Origin: Pseudomonadota bacterium
Lineage (GTDB): Bacteria; Pseudomonadota; Alphaproteobacteria; Rhizobiales; Xanthobacteraceae
DNA: 17,864 nt
Assembly: GCA_023430245.1 (NCBI GenBank)
Contig: JAEZBA010000504.1
Location: 1-17,864 of the forward strand
Direction of reading: 5' to 3'
Shown: positions 13,133 through 17,864 of the stretch, one piece after another
Position numbering within the stretch: position 1 is the stretch's first letter
Layout of the letters: each line of letters starts with the position of its first letter
Translations under genes and position numbers: made by a program
Notes under the pieces: model-generated
Databases searched by the model: none
Seen by the model: the letters and a program-made list of their open reading frames with translations, nothing else
What the model was told of the DNA's origin: nothing

Positions 13133-14452
13133 CTAGACCAGTTCGAAGATTTCGGTCTGAATCCGCCAGACCGGCACGCCAAGATCCCGCAACGCTTGCT
13201 CTGCGGCCTTTGTCATTGGCGGCGGTCCGCACAGGAAATAGTGCAGATCACGCACATTCGCCTTTGGAAGATGTCGCGCCAGCATGTCGCGATCGACAAA
13301 GCCTTTCTCACCGGTCCATCCGGGCGGCGGCTTCTCCAGGACATGGATGAGCGTCAAGTCAAGACGATCCCCAAGCCTTTCAATCTCCTCGCGATAAACG
13401 ATCCCGTCCCAGGTCTTATTAGCGTAAAATAGAAGGATCGGCCGCTTGTCGCCCCGATCGGCCATGCTGCGCATCATGCTCATCAACGGGGTGATGCCGA
13501 TCCCGCCCACAATGCCGACAAAGCCGGGCGCATCCGGGTTGCGGTCGATCGAGAACATACCATGCGGCGCATCGAGATAGACGGGCTCGCCCGTCTTCAC
13601 GCTTCCGATGCTGCCAGTAAAATCGCCCAGCTCCTTAATGCCGAATTCGATGCGCGGCAGCATCTCGGGCGACGAAGCGATGGTGAAAGGATGCTCCCGC
13701 AGGCTGAAGGGGGAGTTCCGCAACGTGAGCCAGGCGAACTGGCCGGGCTGAAAGCGCTTCAGCCCTTCATGCCCGTCCGGCTCCAGCGCGAGAGTCCAGG
13801 TGTTACTGCGCTCGGGCAGCACTTCGACAACGCGATAGGGCTTGCGCAACTGGCTCCATGGCTTGACGACGCGCATCCACACCACGGTCAGCAGAAAGAC
13901 CAGCGTGACCGCCAGCCACAGCGTCCGCTTGCCGGGCGCTTCGGTGTAATAGCCGACGCCAGCGATATGGCCCACCGCCGCGGCGAATCCAAACGTGGCA
14001 AAGACCACATGCGCGTAACGCCACAACCCGTATTCGATCCGGAGAAACTTGCGGAATTCCGAGGTTAGGATCGCGAGCAAGAACAGCACAAGCGCCGCCC
14101 GGCCGAGCGTCAACTCGAAACGTGCCTTGCGCGGGTCGAGCTCACCCAGGGCGTCCGGGTAAAAGAACCAGAGGATCAGAAAATGGGCGAGGACGAGCGT
14201 GACGGCGATCAGCGCAAGATAGCGGTGAAACAGATAGATGATATCCAGCCCGAACGGCGCGCTCGCGCGTTTGTATCGCGAAGTGAGGAGAAACTGGACC
14301 GCAATCATGGCAATGCCGGCAAAGCCGAGCGCCATGGAAAAATCCCAGAGAAATGCCTTTCCCGGGGGCATACGTCCCGCCAACAAGATCGCAAGCGGCG
14401 CCAGCACAAGCGCAAGATAGATAGCAATCCAAAGAGCGGCTCTTCCCGCCAC
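13133..14452 (-). CDS. Ferric-reductase-like membrane flavocytochrome (FNR-type oxidoreductase)
   Basis: This is a 439-residue integral membrane oxidoreductase that should pass electrons from NAD(P)H through FAD and two haems across the membrane. Six membrane spans lie at about 8-25, 37-57, 72-97, 116-131, 146-167 and 177-195. Two His pairs with 14-residue spacing, H76/H90 and H148/H162, fit bis-haem ligation as in the ferric reductase/NADPH oxidase family. The cytosolic half has the FAD motif REHPFTIAS (252-260), the nucleotide-binding VGGIGITPLM (315-324) and a C-terminal CGPPPM. The GTG at 14452 is chosen because GGAGG lies just upstream. The frame opens back to 14590, but that would overlap the phnE gene. 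It follows phnE by 101 bp on the same strand. The electron acceptor is not shown by the sequence. Confidence 0.88.
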   Translation of the reverse strand: MAGRAALWIAIYLALVLAPLAILLAGRMPPGKAFLWDFSMALGFAGIAMIAVQFLLTSRYKRASAPFGLDIIYLFHRYLALIAVTLVLAHFLILWFFYPDALGELDPRKARFELTLGRAALVLFLLAILTSEFRKFLRIEYGLWRYAHVVFATFGFAAAVGHIAGVGYYTEAPGKRTLWLAVTLVFLLTVVWMRVVKPWSQLRKPYRVVEVLPERSNTWTLALEPDGHEGLKRFQPGQFAWLTLRNSPFSLREHPFTIASSPEMLPRIEFGIKELGDFTGSIGSVKTGEPVYLDAPHGMFSIDRNPDAPGFVGIVGGIGITPLMSMMRSMADRGDKRPILLFYANKTWDGIVYREEIERLGDRLDLTLIHVLEKPPPGWTGEKGFVDRDMLARHLPKANVRDLHYFLCGPPPMTKAAEQALRDLGVPVWRIQTEIFELV

Positions 14453-14465
14453 GCAGCCTCCGACT

Positions 14466-14480
14466 TCCAAGATGCTTGGA
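14466..14480. repeat. Inverted repeat TCCAAG-ATG-CTTGGA before the reductase gene
   Basis: Perfect 6-bp arms with a 3-base spacer lie in the 101-bp gap between phnE and the ferric-reductase-like gene, 13 bp before the proposed GTG. It could be an operator or a leader hairpin. Chance is possible. Confidence 0.35.
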
Positions 14481-14553
14481 GCGGGGGTCAACGTACATCG
14501 ACGCAAGAGGTTCAGCCGAGAACCGGCGGCACAGCGTCGCGGGCGATGCGGCT

Positions 14554-15372
14554 TCAGATCATCGCATGCCGGACCTTGGCAGATACCCATTCGCTGATCA
14601 GCACGGTCGCGAGAATGACGAGCAGCAGCAGGCTGACCTGCGTCCAGGCCAGGGTCGACAGCGACGCCTCGAGATTGAGTCCGATGCCCCCAGCCCCGAC
14701 CAGTCCGACCACCGACGACTCGCGGATATTGATATCCCAGCGAAACACGCTGATGCCGGCAAAGGCCGGCATGACCTGCGGTACGATCCCGTAATCCATC
14801 ACCTGCGCGGGCGATGCTCCGGTCGCCTCGATCGCCTCGACCTGCGACACGTCGATCTCCTCGATCGCTTCATACAGAAGCTTCGCGATGAAGCCGATCG
14901 AGCGCAGGCCGATCGCCACGATCCCGGCGAGCACACCGGGGCCCAGCACCGTCACCAGCAGCAGCGCCCAGATGAGAGAATTGATCGAGCGCGACGACAC
15001 GATGATCAGGAGCGCTACCGGACGCACCAGCAACGCACTTGGTGTCGTGTTGCGCGCCGCCATGAACGCGACCGGGACCGCGATCAGGATCGCCAGCAAA
15101 GTGCCCAGGGTCGCGATCGCCAGCGTATCCCACAGCGGCCGCCACAATTCGTTCAGGTAGGACCAGCGTGGCGGCACCATGCGCGATCCGATGTCGGCCG
15201 CCTGTTTCGGTGCATCGAGAACAAAGGCCCAGATCGTGTCCTTGGTCATCACCTGCCAGCAGAACATAAACAGTGCGACCAGCAGCAGCCAGCCGAACCA
15301 CCGCACCAGATCCTGCCGGGGCGTGGTGCGGCGCCATTCCGGAAGCCCAGCGGTGTCGCGAGTGACCGGCAT
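14554..15372 (-). CDS. phnE: Phosphonate-type ABC transporter permease PhnE (second copy)
   Basis: This is a 272-residue inner-membrane permease that forms the channel of a phosphonate-type importer with the other PhnE. It has about six hydrophobic spans, beginning with WFGWLLLVALFMFCW. The cytoplasmic coupling (EAA) loop reads VEAIEATGASPAQVMDYGIVPQVMP, which docks onto PhnC. The family marker VVGLVGAGGIGLNLE lies near the end. The ATG at 15372 overlaps the stop of the first phnE as TAATG, so the two are coupled. The in-frame ATG 42 bases further upstream is rejected because it lies inside the first phnE. The pair shares the same motifs throughout the C-terminal half, suggesting an old tandem duplication that now makes a heterodimeric channel. 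Confidence 0.93.
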   Translation of the reverse strand: MPVTRDTAGLPEWRRTTPRQDLVRWFGWLLLVALFMFCWQVMTKDTIWAFVLDAPKQAADIGSRMVPPRWSYLNELWRPLWDTLAIATLGTLLAILIAVPVAFMAARNTTPSALLVRPVALLIIVSSRSINSLIWALLLVTVLGPGVLAGIVAIGLRSIGFIAKLLYEAIEEIDVSQVEAIEATGASPAQVMDYGIVPQVMPAFAGISVFRWDINIRESSVVGLVGAGGIGLNLEASLSTLAWTQVSLLLLVILATVLISEWVSAKVRHAMI

Positions 15373-16187
15373 TACTGGATCCACTTCCGGATGAGGCCGG
15401 AGGAATATTCGCACGCCATCACGATCGCGATGATGATGATCAAGATGGCGGCCGCGGTGTCGTATTCGTACCGACTGAGAGAGGTTTCGAGCGTGGCCCC
15501 GATGCCGCCGGCACCGACGATGCCGACCACCGCGGATTCACGAAAATTGATGTCGATGCGATAGAGCGACAGCCCGATCAGACGCGGCATGACCTGCGGC
15601 TGCACCGCATAATTGACGAGCTGCGACCACGACGCTCCGGTGGCGCGGATCGCTTCCGCCTGCGATGGATCGATATCCTCGATATCCTCAGCGAGGAGCT
15701 TTGCCAGAAAACCGATAGTCGCGAAGGAGAGCGTGAGAAACCCGGCGAACGGTCCAAATCCCACCATCGCAACGAACAGGATCGCGATGATGACTTCCTG
15801 AAAGCTGCGCGAGACCGCGATGATCGCGCGGCAGGCGAGATAGACCGGCATCGGCGACAGGTTTCGGGCCGCCCCGATTCCGATCGGGATCGAGATCAGG
15901 ATACCGACCACCGTGGAGGTCACGGTCATGGTCAGGCTTTCCTGCATACCCTGGGCGATGTCGCTCCAACGGCTGGTGAAGTTCGGCTGGAGGAAGCCCG
16001 CCAGAAGCCGCGCACCGCGCACTGCGCCTTCCGACAGCCGCGCCCAGTTCACATCGATCGCGCCGATCAAAATCACGAGATATACCAACGCGCCGCCATA
16101 GATCGCCCAGCGCAAGGCGCCATTCGCAATGAATGGCGCCTTCCGCCACACCGACGGATAACGCGCCGCATTTGTGAGGTCGGTCAT
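15372..16187 (-). CDS. phnE: Phosphonate-type ABC transporter permease PhnE (first copy)
   Basis: This is a 271-residue inner-membrane permease. The first span is AIYGGALVYLVILIGAI; a periplasmic stretch follows, then a bundle of hydrophobic segments typical of binding-protein-dependent permeases. The coupling loop reads AEAIRATGASWSQLVNYAVQPQ and the PhnE marker VVGIVGAGGIGATLE lies near the end. It starts 6 bp after the phnC stop and overlaps the second phnE at TAATG. Substrates of this permease family include phosphonates, phosphite and related phosphorus compounds. The exact ligand depends on PhnD and is not decided here. Confidence 0.93.
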   Translation of the reverse strand: MTDLTNAARYPSVWRKAPFIANGALRWAIYGGALVYLVILIGAIDVNWARLSEGAVRGARLLAGFLQPNFTSRWSDIAQGMQESLTMTVTSTVVGILISIPIGIGAARNLSPMPVYLACRAIIAVSRSFQEVIIAILFVAMVGFGPFAGFLTLSFATIGFLAKLLAEDIEDIDPSQAEAIRATGASWSQLVNYAVQPQVMPRLIGLSLYRIDINFRESAVVGIVGAGGIGATLETSLSRYEYDTAAAILIIIIAIVMACEYSSGLIRKWIQ

Positions 16188-16193
16188 CGCAAC

Positions 16194-17006
16194 TCAAACC
16201 GCAACCGGCAACTTGACGGGAGCAGCGCCGGCTTCCTCGTATTCGCTTTGCTCTTTCGCTGCCGTCCAGTCTTCCTCACCGTAGATGGTGGTGAGCACAT
16301 CGGGAGTGAGCCCGTCCGCCGGTCCGTCATAGACGATCGATCCTGAGCGAAGGCCTACGATGCGCGGCAGGAACATCTGCGCCAGCGCCACGTCGTGAAT
16401 GTTAACCACCGCAGCGAGATTGCGTTCGGCGCAGATTTCGCCGATCAGCCGCATGATCTGGCGCGACGTCTTCGGATCAAGGCTCGCGGTCGGCTCGTCG
16501 ATCAGCAGCAGTTCGGGATCCTGCTGCAGCGCGCGCGCGATCCCGACACGCTGGCGCTGGCCGCCGGACAGAGCATCGGCGCGTTTATCGACGTGATCGA
16601 GAAGCCCGACACGATCCAGCGTCGCGAACGCGTTGCGCACATCCTGCGGCGGATAGCGGCGCAGGAAACTTCGCCAGAACGGCACGTATCCGAGCCGTCC
16701 CGAGAGTACGTTTTCCATGACCGTGAGGCGTTCGACCAGCGCGAATTCCTGGAAGATCATGCCCATGCGGCGGCGCATTCTGCGAAGTTCTGCGCGACCC
16801 AGGCCAGTGATCTGCCTTTCGCCGAGAAAGATCTGGCCTTTCGTTGGCTCAACCAGCCGGTTGATGCAGCGGATGAGCGTCGACTTGCCGGCACCGGAGG
16901 GACCGATCAGACCAATCACCTGACCGGCCGGCACCACCAGATCGACGCCCTTCAGCGCCATGTCGCCGGTCTTGTAACGCTTGACCAGCCCCTCGATGCG
17001 CAGCAT
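16194..17006 (-). CDS. phnC: Phosphonate-type ABC transporter ATP-binding protein PhnC
   Basis: This 270-residue ATPase energises the PhnE channel. Walker A is GPSGAGKST, the Q-loop is MIFQEFALVERLTVMENVLSGRLG (the LxVxENVLxGRL pattern marks PhnC), the signature is LSGGQRQRVGIARAL, Walker B is LLLIDEPTASLDP, and the switch His is in NIHDVALA. All catalytic elements are intact. The start is uncertain: a TTG at 17018 overlaps the phnD stop (TTGA), and the ATG at 17006 follows it by 8 bp. The ATG is preferred because family members usually begin just before this point (MLRIEGLVKRY). Neighbours phnD upstream and phnE-phnE downstream complete the importer. Confidence 0.94.
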   Translation of the reverse strand: MLRIEGLVKRYKTGDMALKGVDLVVPAGQVIGLIGPSGAGKSTLIRCINRLVEPTKGQIFLGERQITGLGRAELRRMRRRMGMIFQEFALVERLTVMENVLSGRLGYVPFWRSFLRRYPPQDVRNAFATLDRVGLLDHVDKRADALSGGQRQRVGIARALQQDPELLLIDEPTASLDPKTSRQIMRLIGEICAERNLAAVVNIHDVALAQMFLPRIVGLRSGSIVYDGPADGLTPDVLTTIYGEEDWTAAKEQSEYEEAGAAPVKLPVAV

Positions 17007-17014
17007 GGGCGCGC

Positions 17015-17864
17015 TCAACCCTTGCAGTCGTATTTGATGCCCATCGCGGCGTCGATCTCACGCACCGCCTCCCAATGCTCCTTGTAGTTGATCGGCAGGA
17101 ATTTCTGCATCGGCGGCGTGGTCTTTCCGAATTCTTTCGCCAGCTCCGATCCCTCCCAGGGGAAGGTGAAGAACGCTTCCTTCACCTTGGCCGCCAGCTC
17201 GGGCTTCAGATTGTAGACCATGCCGTAACCGGTGGTCGGAAAGGTCTTCGACTTGTAGATGGTGACAATCTGATCCTTCTTCACCACGCCACGCTCGAAC
17301 ATGCGATGCATGACTTCGTTGGCGATCGCCGCGGCCGGATAATCCTTGTTGGCGACGCCGAGCACCGAATTGTCATGCTTGCCCGAGAATACCGGCTCGT
17401 AATCCTTGCCGGCTTCGAGATTGTAATTCTGCTTCAGCAGCGCCGACGGTGCGCGGAAGCCCGAATTCGACGTCTGCGAGGTGAAGGCCATCTTCTTTCC
17501 CTTGATGTCCTCCATCTTGGCCACGCCGCTGCCCGGATAGCTGATGATTTCCATCTCGTAGCCGAACTGTCCGTCCTTCGACGACATCAGCGCGAACGGC
17601 ACGAAGCCCGCGCAATTCACCGCCAGCGGATTGGAGCCGGTATTGAACCCGGCAACATGCAGGCGACCGGCGCGCATTGCCTCGAGTTGCGCTGCGTTCG
17701 ACTGCACCGGAAAAAACTGAACCCGCTTCCCGGTGACCTTTTCCATATGCTTGATGAAGCCGTCCCAGACCTTGGCGTAAACGGCCGGATCTTCGACCGG
17801 CGTGTAGGAGAAGACCAGCACCGACGGATCGACCCATTGCTTCGGGTCCTTCGGCGCATCGGCG
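17015..17864 (-). CDS. phnD: Phosphonate-type ABC transporter substrate-binding protein PhnD (partial, lacks N-terminus)
   Basis: This is a periplasmic binding protein that delivers substrate to PhnE-PhnC. The reading frame is open through the right edge of the window, so the signal peptide and start codon are missing. Visible residues begin ADAPKDPKQWVDPS, near the expected mature N-terminus. Family features include FSYTPVEDPAVYAKVWDGF, the mid-protein MAFTSQTSNSGFRAPSA region whose S/T-rich loop contacts the phosphonate group in PhnD structures, and a C-terminal TTGYGMVYNLKPELAAK. About 280 residues are seen, close to the usual size after signal removal. It is upstream of phnC, giving the order D-C-E-E instead of the common C-D-E. 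The ligand could be a phosphonate or a related oxyanion. Confidence 0.92.
   Translation of the reverse strand, partial: ADAPKDPKQWVDPSVLVFSYTPVEDPAVYAKVWDGFIKHMEKVTGKRVQFFPVQSNAAQLEAMRAGRLHVAGFNTGSNPLAVNCAGFVPFALMSSKDGQFGYEMEIISYPGSGVAKMEDIKGKKMAFTSQTSNSGFRAPSALLKQNYNLEAGKDYEPVFSGKHDNSVLGVANKDYPAAAIANEVMHRMFERGVVKKDQIVTIYKSKTFPTTGYGMVYNLKPELAAKVKEAFFTFPWEGSELAKEFGKTTPPMQKFLPINYKEHWEAVREIDAAMGIKYDCKG

Noticed and set aside
14476..15564. 362-residue open frame on the plus strand opposite the phnE genes
   Set aside because: Its translation is low-complexity Arg/Gln/His/Asp and it is antisense to two well-recognised permeases.
1..17864. tRNA or rRNA genes, CRISPR arrays, insertion sequences or phage genes
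   Set aside because: No regularly spaced repeats, transposase or integrase motifs, or tRNA-like clover-leaf segments were recognised by eye.

Overview
The window looks like part of an alphaproteobacterial chromosome, probably a member of the Bradyrhizobium / Rhodopseudomonas / Afipia group. This is inferred from the high GC content, the gene families (CheD, a STAS-receiver protein, a DXXXQ protein next to cheY, paired PhnE permeases) and the tight gene packing. I could not run a database search, so the genus is not fixed.

Layout. Bases 1-554 (minus) hold the N-terminal part of an FAD-dependent oxidoreductase cut by the window edge. Bases 738-1900 (plus) hold a two-gene unit: a receiver protein with a C-terminal tail, overlapping by 4 nt a small helical protein that resembles an HPt domain without its histidine. 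Converging on it is a nine-gene chemotaxis unit on the minus strand, read from 11006 down to 1928: cheW, an MCP receptor, cheR, cheD, cheB, a STAS-receiver fusion, cheA, cheY and a small protein with the DXXXQ signature of CheY-P phosphatases. Many junctions overlap or abut, so this is very likely one operon. A 388-bp divergent intergenic region (11007-11394) separates it from a plus-strand pair, a ring-cleaving dioxygenase of the glyoxalase fold and an alpha/beta hydrolase, which resembles the mhqE-mhqD pairing of Bacillus subtilis. From 17864 down to 13023 the minus strand carries a phosphonate-type ABC importer (phnD partial, phnC, phnE, phnE), a ferric-reductase-like membrane flavocytochrome and a possible 34-residue membrane peptide.

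How the genes work together. The chemotaxis unit encodes a full pathway: receptor, coupling protein, kinase, methyltransferase, methylesterase and deamidase. It also holds an unusually rich set of receivers: CheY, STAS-receiver and CheB, plus the convergent 218-aa receiver. The most interesting part is the signal-termination hardware. It consists of a fusion that looks like Sinorhizobium CheS joined to a CheY sink, a candidate CheY-P phosphatase abutting cheY, and a receiver protein ending in a segment that resembles the CheY-docking peptide of FliM. The uptake genes and the dioxygenase-hydrolase pair appear functionally separate from chemotaxis. No tRNA, rRNA, CRISPR array, insertion sequence or phage gene was seen.
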